Of a stretch of 5,725 nt of DNA, positions 1-5,725 are shown in pieces. The notes beneath the pieces are model-generated. The model saw nothing but the letters and a program-made list of their open reading frames with translations. It did no database searches and had not been told where the DNA came from. The stretch comes from an uncultured Cytophagales bacterium (GTDB lineage Bacteria; Bacteroidota; Bacteroidia; Cytophagales; Amoebophilaceae), in contig CAJQOF010000072.1 of NCBI GenBank assembly GCA_905479855.1, positions 1-5,725 of the forward strand, given 5' to 3'. Both the position numbers and the translations under genes were made by a program. The stretch's first letter is position 1; each line of letters begins with the position of its first letter.

Positions 1-97
1 CCTTGTTTTCGTTTTGGCCTATTTTCGCTAATAAGCCCATTTCTTACTAGCACTACCGCTAATAGGAAACGCTGCTATTTTCGTTTTTGGTTGTTTT

Positions 98-136
98 CGC
101 TAATAAGCCCATTTCTTATTAGCGACACCGCTAATA
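98..136. repeat. Alternative hairpin module of the array (example copy)
   Basis: Bases 98-107 (CGCTAATAAG) and 115-124 (CTTATTAGCG) form a perfect 10-bp stem with a seven-base loop. The right arm, 117-124 (TATTAGCG), also pairs perfectly with 129-136 (CGCTAATA) of the next unit, giving an 8-bp stem with a four-base loop (ACAC). The two folds share an arm and exclude each other. The second fold is intact at every later unit junction, where differences fall in the loop (ACAC, TCAC, CCAC). The first fold has a mismatch in units 4-6, where the left arm reads CGATAATAAG. This could act as a cruciform or RNA hairpin, a protein-binding site, or simply be part of a repeat that expanded by slippage. 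Confidence 0.8.
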
Positions 137-630
137 GGAAACTCCACTATTTTCGTTTTTGACTGTTTTCGCTAATGAGACCATTTCTTATTAGCGACAC
201 CGCTAATAAGAAACTCCGCTATTTTCGTTTTGGCCCATTTTCGCTAATAATACCATTCCTTATTAGCGACACCGCTAATAGAAAACTCCGCTATTTTCGT
301 TTTTAGCTGTTTTCGATAATAAGCCCGTTCTTTATTAGCGTCACCGCTAATAGGAAACTCCACTATTTTCGTTTTTAGCTGTTTTCGATAATAAGCCCAT
401 TCTTTATTAGCGACACCGCTAATAGGAAACTCTGCTATTTTCGTTTTTAGTTGTTTTCGATAATAAGCCCGTTCTTTATTAGCGTCACCGCTAATAGGAA
501 ACTCCGCTATTTTCGTTTTTGGTTGTTTTCGCTAATAAGCCCATTTTTTATTAGCGCCACCGCTAATAGGAAACTCCGCTATTTTCGTTGTTGGTTGTTT
601 TCGCTAATAAGACCATTCCTATTAGCGACA

Positions 631-722
631 CCGCTAATAGGAAACTCCACTATTTTCGCTTTGGTTCATTTTCGATAATAGGAAACTTCGCTATTTTCGT
701 TTTTGGTTATTTTGAAAATAAG
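631..722. repeat. Decayed right end of the repeat array
   Basis: The unit starting at 631 follows the consensus until CGATAAT near 678, then jumps directly into the TAGGAAAC part of another unit. The loop, right arm and next CCGCTAA are missing. This looks like a deletion between two short AATA-containing copies within the array. The following partial unit then drifts (TTATTTTGAAAATAAG in place of TTGTTTTCGCTAATAAG) and the repeat is no longer recognisable after about 722. Confidence 0.75.
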
Positions 723-741
723 AATAGGTCTATTATCTTTA
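711..741 (+). promoter_or_regulatory. Candidate Bacteroidota-type promoter for the Fic gene
   Basis: TTTG at 711-714, a 19-base spacer and TATCTTTA at 734-741 resemble the Bacteroidota housekeeping promoter (-33 TTTG, -7 TAnnTTTG). Only the last base of the -7 box differs. Transcription would start near 748, leaving a leader of about 70 bases before the ATG at 821. The -33 element lies in the last decayed repeat unit, so array changes could reach the promoter. This is inferred from motif and spacing alone, in AT-rich DNA where chance matches are common. Confidence 0.35.
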
Positions 742-820
742 CCCTTAAGAATAGCCAGTGCTGTTACTTTCGTTTTCACTACTCTTTGAAAACAATAACC
801 TCCAACAGATAACATGTGCT

Positions 821-1990
821 ATGGATATCAAAGGAAAAACACCCGCAGGTCAAACGCTCAAGGTTCCGCAAGGTTATAGAACCTATGTACCGAATCCGTT
901 ACCACCAGAATTTACCTGGAATACGGCATTGATAACAGAACTCTCTGAGGCTAACCATATTATGGGTAAGCTCTCTAGAGAAAGCAGCTACCTGCCCAAC
1001 CCTCACCTGCTCATTCGGCCTTTTGTAGCCCGCGAAGCCGTATCATCCAGCAAGATAGAAGGCACACAGGCAACGCTGGGAGAAATATTAGCCAATGATG
1101 CCGGTGGCGAGGTCAACAGCAGCCCTGATGATCTAAAGGAGGTAAGTAACTACATCCTGGCACTAGAGTATGGCATAGAACAACTGCGCAACTCTTCTCT
1201 TTCTCTGAAACTGATCCAACAACTCCATGCAAGGCTAATGCAGGGTGTACGTGGTGAGCATGCCACACCTGGCCTATTCCGCACGGTACAAAATTGGATT
1301 GGCACCAGGGGCTGTACTCCTGCTACAGCCAAGTATGTACCGCCTCCGCCAACTAAACTTATTGGATGCTTGGCTACGTTTGAAAACTACTTACAGGATA
1401 GAAAGCTGCCTGCACTCATCCACATTGCGCTCTGCCACTACCAGTTCGAAGCCATTCACCCTTTTCTGGATGGTAACGGACGTCTTGGAAGGTTGCTCAT
1501 CACCTTGCTGCTGCTAGAGCACAAAATGCTCGCTTCTCCTTTGCTATACCTGAGTGCTTTCTTCGAGGCAAGCCGGGCGGAATATTATCGCCATCTTCAT
1601 GATGTAAGTGCGGTTGGCAACTGGAACGAATGGCTACACTACTTCCTCAACGGCATCATCAACCAATCTAGCGATGTGCTATCGCGTGCTGAAAGAATCA
1701 ATCAACTACTTACTAACTGGAAGATAAAGACTGGGGGCAACGTCGCTAGTTTACCAATGGACATTATCGATCAGTTGGCAGTAAATCCATTTTTGAGCGC
1801 CAAGCGCGTAGCCAGTCAGTTCAAGGTAGCCTTCACTACAGCCCAGCGTGCTATCCAGAAGCTGGAGTCTTTGAAGATTATAAAACAAGTGGACAACAAG
1901 ATGCGTGATCGCTTCTATTGCGCCACCGAGGTGTTAGCTATTTTAGAGGAGCCGGCTGATATTGCACACAATACAATGGCACGGTCATAA
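821..1990 (+). CDS. Fic family protein AMP transferase (class II, C-terminal winged helix)
   Basis: Predicted 389-residue Fic enzyme. The family usually transfers AMP from ATP to Ser, Thr or Tyr hydroxyls of target proteins. The catalytic motif HPFLDGNGRLGR is complete at residues 213-224: His213 is the catalytic base, Asp217 the metal ligand, and Gly218 to Arg224 bind phosphate. The inhibitory motif (S/T)xxxE(G/N) occurs ahead of the Fic core at residues 76-81 (SSKIEG, Glu80), which defines class II and predicts self-inhibition. Residues about 1-70 resemble the Fic N-terminal region, and about 311-375 look like a winged-helix DNA-binding domain (SAKRVASQFKVAFTTAQRAI helix-turn-helix). This is the layout of Shewanella SoFic and of similar length. 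I chose ATG 821 because family similarity begins there. The frame is open back to an ATG at 758, which would add 21 hydrophobic, atypical residues. No Shine-Dalgarno, signal peptide or membrane segment is visible. No antitoxin gene is adjacent, as expected when the inhibitory helix is built in. The target is unknown. Confidence 0.93.
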   Translation: MDIKGKTPAGQTLKVPQGYRTYVPNPLPPEFTWNTALITELSEANHIMGKLSRESSYLPNPHLLIRPFVAREAVSSSKIEGTQATLGEILANDAGGEVNSSPDDLKEVSNYILALEYGIEQLRNSSLSLKLIQQLHARLMQGVRGEHATPGLFRTVQNWIGTRGCTPATAKYVPPPPTKLIGCLATFENYLQDRKLPALIHIALCHYQFEAIHPFLDGNGRLGRLLITLLLLEHKMLASPLLYLSAFFEASRAEYYRHLHDVSAVGNWNEWLHYFLNGIINQSSDVLSRAERINQLLTNWKIKTGGNVASLPMDIIDQLAVNPFLSAKRVASQFKVAFTTAQRAIQKLESLKIIKQVDNKMRDRFYCATEVLAILEEPADIAHNTMARS

Positions 1991-2013
1991 CCGCCAAAAG
2001 CCTCTTTGTAGGT

Positions 2014-3996
2014 TTATACTAGCTGCTTTAGCGCCTCCTCTACACTATGCACAGGCGGTTGGCAACCGCCTTGGCGGCACACGTAGATTGTTGTTTTCTC
2101 ATCGATCACTTTCTTGCCGGCTAGCAGCGGCAATGTGCTTTCTTCTTCGGTGCCCACAAACAGTGTACCTCGTGGGCAATGTTGTTGCAGCGCTAATGCC
2201 CATGCTGTGCATTCCGGCCCCACAATGGCTACTACGGGGGTAGGTTTTAGCTGTAGCATATATATAGATGCCCAGCTGCATAGATGTGCCGGCTCGCGGG
2301 GGATATGGAGCGGCACACGCTCCAACATACGCATGGCGGTGGCTGTGTAGGACTTTTTGCCCAGAAGGGCGCCCAACGCCCACAAGTTATGCGCCATTAC
2401 TGCATTAGCGCTGGGGATAGCACTATCATCAATCTCCTGCTGCCGCACGATGAGGTTTGCTTCGCGCTCCTCTACAAAATAAAACAGCCCTGTTTGCTCG
2501 TTATAAAAATGTTTCAGGGTATACTGCACCAACGCTGCTGCAGTATGGAGCCACCTTTCCTTGAAAGAAGCTTGATAGAGACTAATGAACGCCCTTACTA
2601 CCCAAGCGTAATCTTCCAGGTAACCAAAAGGGCCAGCCTCTCCCCTACTATAGCTGTGCAGAAGTCGCCCCCCTTGAAGCAGCCATTTTGCAATAAAGTT
2701 GGCATTAAAACCAGCCAGCACAAGACAATGCTTATCACCCAACCCATTATACGCATCCACCAAGCCCTGGAGCACCATGCCATTCCAAGAGGCAATCAAC
2801 TTGTCGTCACGTATGGGCCGTTGTCTGTGTGATCTTGCAGCAGAGAGTCTATCCAGCGAACGCTCAATAATTATGCGTGCTTCTCCAACGGGTTCCTTGG
2901 CTAATTTTCGGTACAAAACGCCTGCCTTTCCGTCCTCCATAAGTTCCAAACCAAAATATTGCATCAATAAGGGTTCCACTGGGCCTAAGGTTTGTCGTAT
3001 TGCCAGCGGCGTCCAGGTATAAAACTTTCCTTCAATGCCGTCGGTGTCGGCATCCAATGCGCAATAGAATCCCCCTGTGGCATCTGCCAATTCCCGCGTT
3101 ACAAAGGTGACCGTCTCTTCTACTATCCGTTTATAAAGCGGCCTTTTCGTAAGCGCATAGGCCTGGGCATAGAGGCTGAGCAACAACCCATTGTCACAGA
3201 GCATCTTCTCGAAGTGCGGCAAGTGCCAGGCCTCATCCGTAGCGTAGCGTGCAAATCCCCCTCCAATCTGGTCATAAATCCCCCCATAGGCCATCTGCTC
3301 CAATGTAAGATTGAGCTGCGCCAGCGCCCTTTCATCCTTGGTAAGGGAATAGTAATGGAGCAAAAAGGCACCTCCACTAGACATAGGGAATTTAGGCGCG
3401 CCGCGTAGCCCCCCTTGTGCGGTGTCTAGCAATGGGTATAACTGCCGAAAGTATTGCGTAATAGTTGCTTGGGTAAACCGTTCGGGGGGCAAGCCAACAG
3501 CACCATGTACCTTTTCTTGCTCCATGAGTGCTTGGGTAAACTGGGCAGCAGAGGTGGTAAGCGCTGCTCTGTGCTCACGGAAAGCTTTGGCCACCTGCAC
3601 CAGTAATTCCCTCCAGCCTTGGGTGTGGAAGTAAGTGCCGCCATAAAAAGGGGTTTGATCTGGAAGCAAAAAAACATGGAGCGGCCAGCCGGCACGGAGG
3701 CCCATGGCTTGCAAGGCTTTGACATACACCCGATCTACGTCCGGCCGCTCTTCGCGGTCTACCTTGATGCAGACAAAGTGTTCATTCATTAGTGCGCCCA
3801 CCGCTTCATCTTCAAAAGTTTCTTGCGCCATTACGTGGCACCAGTGGCAGGCTGCGTACCCAATACTCACGAGTAGGGGTTTGTCTTCTTGGCGGGCCCT
3901 ATCTAGGGCCTCTTTGCCCCACGGATACCAATTGATAGGCTGGTGGGCGTGCTGGTGCAGATAGGGGCTGGTGGTGTGGATGAGGTGATTGGGCAT
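2014..3996 (-). CDS. Thioredoxin domain-containing protein, DUF255 (YyaL/SPATA20 family)
   Basis: Full-length 660-residue member of the YyaL/SPATA20 family, cytoplasmic with no signal peptide. Residues about 1-165 form the thioredoxin-like domain. It opens with the family block [21 protein letters not shown], has the redox motif CHWC at 50-53, and continues with [10 protein letters not shown] (79-88), [11 protein letters not shown] (103-113) and GGTYF (119-123). Residues about 180-575 match the alpha/alpha-barrel, glycosidase-like part: GAPKFP (199-204), [14 protein letters not shown] (238-251), HFEKMLCDN (261-269), [10 protein letters not shown] (308-317), [10 protein letters not shown] (397-406) and [10 protein letters not shown] (523-532). 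The C-terminal [10 protein letters not shown] (639-648) is the usual closing motif. The biochemical role is not established; a redox or sugar-related function is proposed from the domains. LRAGWPL replaces the more usual GGWPL context. The gene lies 63 bases downstream of sufE on the same strand, so co-transcription is likely. The start at 3996 fits the family N-terminus; no Shine-Dalgarno is visible. Confidence 0.95.
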   Translation of the reverse strand: MPNHLIHTTSPYLHQHAHQPINWYPWGKEALDRARQEDKPLLVSIGYAACHWCHVMAQETFEDEAVGALMNEHFVCIKVDREERPDVDRVYVKALQAMGLRAGWPLHVFLLPDQTPFYGGTYFHTQGWRELLVQVAKAFREHRAALTTSAAQFTQALMEQEKVHGAVGLPPERFTQATITQYFRQLYPLLDTAQGGLRGAPKFPMSSGGAFLLHYYSLTKDERALAQLNLTLEQMAYGGIYDQIGGGFARYATDEAWHLPHFEKMLCDNGLLLSLYAQAYALTKRPLYKRIVEETVTFVTRELADATGGFYCALDADTDGIEGKFYTWTPLAIRQTLGPVEPLLMQYFGLELMEDGKAGVLYRKLAKEPVGEARIIIERSLDRLSAARSHRQRPIRDDKLIASWNGMVLQGLVDAYNGLGDKHCLVLAGFNANFIAKWLLQGGRLLHSYSRGEAGPFGYLEDYAWVVRAFISLYQASFKERWLHTAAALVQYTLKHFYNEQTGLFYFVEEREANLIVRQQEIDDSAIPSANAVMAHNLWALGALLGKKSYTATAMRMLERVPLHIPREPAHLCSWASIYMLQLKPTPVVAIVGPECTAWALALQQHCPRGTLFVGTEEESTLPLLAGKKVIDEKTTIYVCRQGGCQPPVHSVEEALKQLV

Positions 3997-4059
3997 ATTC
4001 GGTGGAGCAGTTGCTGTAAGTATTCCCTCTTCACTGGCTAATTCTCAATGCAGTACACA

Positions 4060-4515
4060 CTATTGAACAACTTTTTGCTTAGCATCTTCCGCAATGGCAA
4101 TCAACTTTATCGTCCTCACCATCTGGCCAAAACCACCAGACCTTTGCGTGCCGATGAGCTGGGGCATACCGATTTGCTCCACAAAATAAAGATCGGCGTG
4201 GATAATGTTCCCCATTGTTTGGCCGGAGAGCACCCGGAAAAGCAGCGCCAAGAGTCCTTGGGTAATGGAAGTGTTGCTATCTCCCCAAAAAAACAAACGC
4301 CCCCCTTTGTTTGTATGCGTAATCCATACCTTGGACATGCACCCTTTTACAAGCACATGGTCATTTCTATGGCCTTCCTCTAAAGGGGGAAGCCGCTCGC
4401 CCAGCTCCATGATGTAGGTAAGCATCTCCTCTCTATTGCCCTCTAGTTGCTGAAACTCGGCAATGATTTGGTCTTGGATGGCTGCTATTGTTGTAGCGGG
4501 GATTGGGTTAAACAT
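4060..4515 (-). CDS. sufE: SufE family Fe-S cluster assembly sulfur acceptor
   Basis: Predicted 151-residue cytoplasmic SufE, close to the usual family length. SufE accepts persulfide sulfur from the cysteine desulfurase SufS, stimulates its activity and passes sulfur on for iron-sulfur cluster assembly. The acceptor cysteine is Cys59 in VKGCMSKVWI (56-65), the counterpart of Cys51 in the E. coli VxGCQSxVW motif. Other family marks are the N-terminal helix with a LTYIMELGERLPPL block (about 32-45), the FWGDSNTSITQGLLALL segment (about 76-92; family pattern DSDAxIVKGLxALL) and a C-terminal RSGGFGQMVRTIKLIA helix. None of the key residues appears to be missing. No sufS, sufB, sufC or sufD is in the window, so this sufE stands apart from them here. 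It probably leads a two-gene operon with the downstream YyaL-like gene. The ATG at 4515 gives the normal family N-terminus and lacks a Shine-Dalgarno. Confidence 0.94.
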   Translation of the reverse strand: MFNPIPATTIAAIQDQIIAEFQQLEGNREEMLTYIMELGERLPPLEEGHRNDHVLVKGCMSKVWITHTNKGGRLFFWGDSNTSITQGLLALLFRVLSGQTMGNIIHADLYFVEQIGMPQLIGTQRSGGFGQMVRTIKLIAIAEDAKQKVVQ

Positions 4516-4569
4516 AAGCTGATTGTACTAGTGACATACTCACGCAACAGAGATATGGCTGATGGTCCC

Positions 4570-4602
4570 CAAAATTAAGACCTCGCATTGAGAAAAGACA
4601 GT
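4570..4602 (-). promoter_or_regulatory. Candidate Bacteroidota-type promoter for sufE
   Basis: Read on the minus strand, TAATTTTG (4577-4570) matches the Bacteroidota -7 consensus TAnnTTTG exactly. ACTG (4602-4599) stands 21 bases upstream and is a weak match to the -33 TTTG element. Transcription would start near 4563, about 48 bases ahead of the sufE ATG at 4515, and could continue into the YyaL-like gene. The placement is sensible but rests on motif match alone. Confidence 0.4.
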
Positions 4603-4686
4603 GAATATTTCACGGGCCCATATTTGGGTAGCGGGCCAATCGTAAGTGGCGATCGGGCACCGGCCAAGTAAACTTTCGCGTAAATT

Positions 4687-4742
4687 ACTTGCCCAAGGTC
4701 AGCTAAAAGAAAAACTTGCCCTACCAATCAGCCTAAAGAAAA
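4687..4742. repeat. Imperfect tandem direct repeat, two copies
   Basis: Two adjacent copies of about 27 and 29 bases start with ACTTGCCC (4687 and 4714), share TCAGC in the middle and end in TAAAGAAAA or TAAAAGAAAA. The central bases differ and the second copy is two bases longer. This may be an old local duplication or a paired binding site upstream of sufE; nothing decides between these. Confidence 0.5.
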
Positions 4743-4800
4743 CACGGAGGAACGCCCAAAAAGGCCACTACCCCAAATAGAACGCGCCCCAGGCCGCCAC

Positions 4801-5725
4801 TCAACGCACCAAAAACGCAACACCAATATCGGCGTGGTCGAAGTTTTTTTGGTAGCAGTCAACGCGGAGCCCCCCCGACGAAAAAACGCCGAAAACAGAA
4901 ACATTTTGGTTATTATTTATGCTTTCTAGGCACCTAGAGTAGGTGCAGGGACTATCCGGAAAAAGCCGCTCTTCCCCCACCACATGGTGGCACAAAGTAC
5001 TCACCACGCCGTCTAAAATGGGTGGTAGCATGTAATCGATTTTCGCTAACTCGTTTTTTTCCATAAGCAATACAAGATGTTCTCCACGACTTTTACCGCG
5101 GCTCTCCTTAATTACATCGCGGGTCATTAGTGCCCAATGCGAGGCGACTACACCCTTATAACCGAGTTCGTTTTTTACAGCGTCATTGTAGTAACTATAC
5201 CCCCTCTTATACGCTCCATGCTTGGGTTGCTTTGTCATCTTTCTAAAGCTATCTAGCGTAAGCGCCTCGCCATCCACCGTGGCAGGGATCAGCGTAAGCA
5301 GGTGGGTTTCATAGACCTTTTTGCTGAGCCAGAGCTTGCAGGGTTGGGTGTATAGCCTAAACAAGTAATCCGGAATAGGCGGCTCTGCTTCTACTTCTCC
5401 GTAATACTTTCGCCACCTTTCTTCACCAAAAAAACCTTTCTCCAGCTCATTACAACGAGCTTGTAAGTCCGCCTCTTTTTCGCATAAACTCTCGGTATAT
5501 ATCGTCCACTTCAACCCATTTAACCCACCTACGTAGTTATAGACAATGGTTGGTAAGGCAGGTGGCAATACCTTGGATAAAGGCGTTTCGCTTTGCTCAG
5601 GAGAGGGTTTGGGTTGAGAATCCCTATTAACGGCGATGGTTGTCGCTCCATCATCAACCCTATGCAAGCCATTACTTCCACAACGCTGGAGCAGCATACT
5701 CAAGAGGAATAACATCGCCAAAAAT
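4801..5725 (-). CDS. Probable secreted/lipoprotein-like protein of unknown function, likely 5'-partial
   Basis: At least 306 residues, ending in TGA at 4801-4803. The frame is open to the right edge. The first in-window starts are TTG 5721 and ATG 5715, and neither leaves a charged signal-peptide head, so the true start may lie outside. Numbering from TTG 5721, residues 1-13 are hydrophobic, followed by LLQRCGSNG. Cys14 sits where a lipoprotein cysteine would be, but Arg at -1 is unlike a normal lipobox. Residues about 20-60 are a low-complexity, Pro/Ser-rich linker. The rest is a compact domain with WRKYYGEVEAEPPIPDYL (103-120), KKVYETHLLTLIPATVDGE (134-152), SHWALMTRDV (194-203), ERLFPDSPCTYSRC (251-264) and a GGLRVDCY (283-290) end. 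From memory this pattern recurs in uncharacterised proteins of Amoebophilus and of amoeba-associated chlamydiae; I could not verify this. The protein is probably exported and possibly host-directed. I assign no enzymatic function. It is separate from the sufE unit. Confidence 0.8.
   Translation of the reverse strand, partial: FLAMLFLLSMLLQRCGSNGLHRVDDGATTIAVNRDSQPKPSPEQSETPLSKVLPPALPTIVYNYVGGLNGLKWTIYTESLCEKEADLQARCNELEKGFFGEERWRKYYGEVEAEPPIPDYLFRLYTQPCKLWLSKKVYETHLLTLIPATVDGEALTLDSFRKMTKQPKHGAYKRGYSYYNDAVKNELGYKGVVASHWALMTRDVIKESRGKSRGEHLVLLMEKNELAKIDYMLPPILDGVVSTLCHHVVGEERLFPDSPCTYSRCLESINNNQNVSVFGVFSSGGLRVDCYQKNFDHADIGVAFLVR

Larger units (their letters stand above)
1..722. repeat. 72-bp tandem repeat array, non-coding
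   Basis: Tandem units begin (at CCGCTAATAG) at 56, 128, 200, 272, 344, 416, 488, 560 and 631. The spacing is exactly 72 bases seven times, then 71. Bases 1-55 are the end of an earlier unit, so the array continues beyond the left edge. Each unit reads in order: CCGCTAATAGGAAAC, a CTATTTTCG block, a T-rich stretch, CGCTAATAAG, a seven-base loop, and CTTATTAGCG. Copies differ by a few substitutions, and there are no unique spacers. Because 72 is a multiple of three, one frame stays open for several units and would encode a hydrophobic 24-residue repeat. Stops (TAG or TGA in the T-rich stretch) interrupt it in units 2, 4, 5 and 6, and there is no sensible start, so I read the array as non-coding. 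It fills the whole gene-free stretch left of the Fic gene apart from about 100 bases of leader. Function unknown. Confidence 0.95.
4516..4800. other. Intergenic region between sufE and the lipoprotein-like gene
   Basis: This 285-base stretch has no open frame of note on either strand; the ATG at 4555 on the plus strand gives only seven codons. It contains a candidate promoter for sufE (4570-4602), a tandem imperfect direct repeat (4687-4742), and a small GC-rich region near 4614-4636 where GGCCC and GGGCC could pair. No tRNA or convincing terminator is visible. On the minus strand a GTGGCC followed by five T lies just after the upstream gene (near 4765-4760), but its only stem is a 4-bp GGCC pairing. 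Confidence 0.6.

Noticed and set aside
1..722. CRISPR array
   Set aside because: The period consists entirely of repeat with no unique spacers, and there are no cas genes nearby.
1..722. Replication origin with iterons
   Set aside because: The unit length and content do not match typical iterons, and I see no DnaA boxes, dnaA or rep gene. The possibility remains open but is unsupported.
451..812. Two overlapping plus-strand open frames of 74-75 codons inside and after the repeat array
   Set aside because: They are produced by the multiple-of-three repeat period. Sister units contain stops in the same frame, the predicted peptides are repetitive and hydrophobic, and there is no supporting start context.
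758..820. Longer Fic start at ATG 758
   Set aside because: It adds a hydrophobic, family-atypical 21-residue head; ATG 821 begins a normal-looking Fic N-terminus.
1988..2016. Bidirectional terminator between the Fic and YyaL-like stop codons
   Set aside because: The 23-base gap offers only a 4-bp CAAA/TTTG stem with no GC-rich stem or T tract.
2284..2832. 182-codon plus-strand open frame
   Set aside because: It lies entirely antisense to the well-conserved YyaL-like gene and its product shows no recognisable domain.
4516..4800. tRNA or small RNA gene between sufE and the unknown-function gene
   Set aside because: No cloverleaf arms or TTCGA loop could be found, and the visible inverted repeats are only 4-5 bp.

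Overview
The window looks like chromosomal DNA from a member of the Bacteroidota, plausibly a host-associated lineage near the Amoebophilaceae (the Amoebophilus/Cardinium group). The support is indirect. No start codon has a clear Shine-Dalgarno sequence. Two gene starts are preceded by elements resembling the Bacteroidota promoter (TTTG, about 19-21 bases, TAnnTTTG). The window also carries a Fic protein, and a probable lipoprotein whose N-terminus and C-terminal domain resemble, from memory, proteins of amoeba- and arthropod-associated intracellular bacteria. The coding DNA looks close to half G+C, which is higher than I would expect for sequenced Amoebophilaceae, so the family placement is tentative.

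Positions 1-722 hold a non-coding tandem array with a 72-bp period. It has eight complete or near-complete units, a partial unit running off the left edge, and decayed units at the right end. Each unit carries CGCTAATA/TATTAGCG arms that can fold into two mutually exclusive hairpins. A candidate promoter sits where the array decays and leads into a plus-strand gene for a class II Fic adenylyltransferase (821-1990).

The remaining genes are on the minus strand. The Fic gene converges on a full-length YyaL/SPATA20-type thioredoxin-domain protein (2014-3996), with only 23 bases between the two stop codons. Upstream of that, after a 63-base gap, lies sufE (4060-4515), the sulfur acceptor for iron-sulfur cluster assembly. 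The two probably form an operon read from a candidate promoter at about 4570-4602. A 285-base intergenic stretch with a short imperfect direct repeat separates sufE from a large exported or lipoprotein-like protein of unknown function (4801 to the right edge), whose 5' end may lie outside the window.

The sufE and YyaL-like genes are housekeeping in type (sulfur transfer, thiol redox). The Fic protein, the secreted-type protein and the repeat array are the accessory part. I see no transposase, integrase, CRISPR array, tRNA or rRNA.
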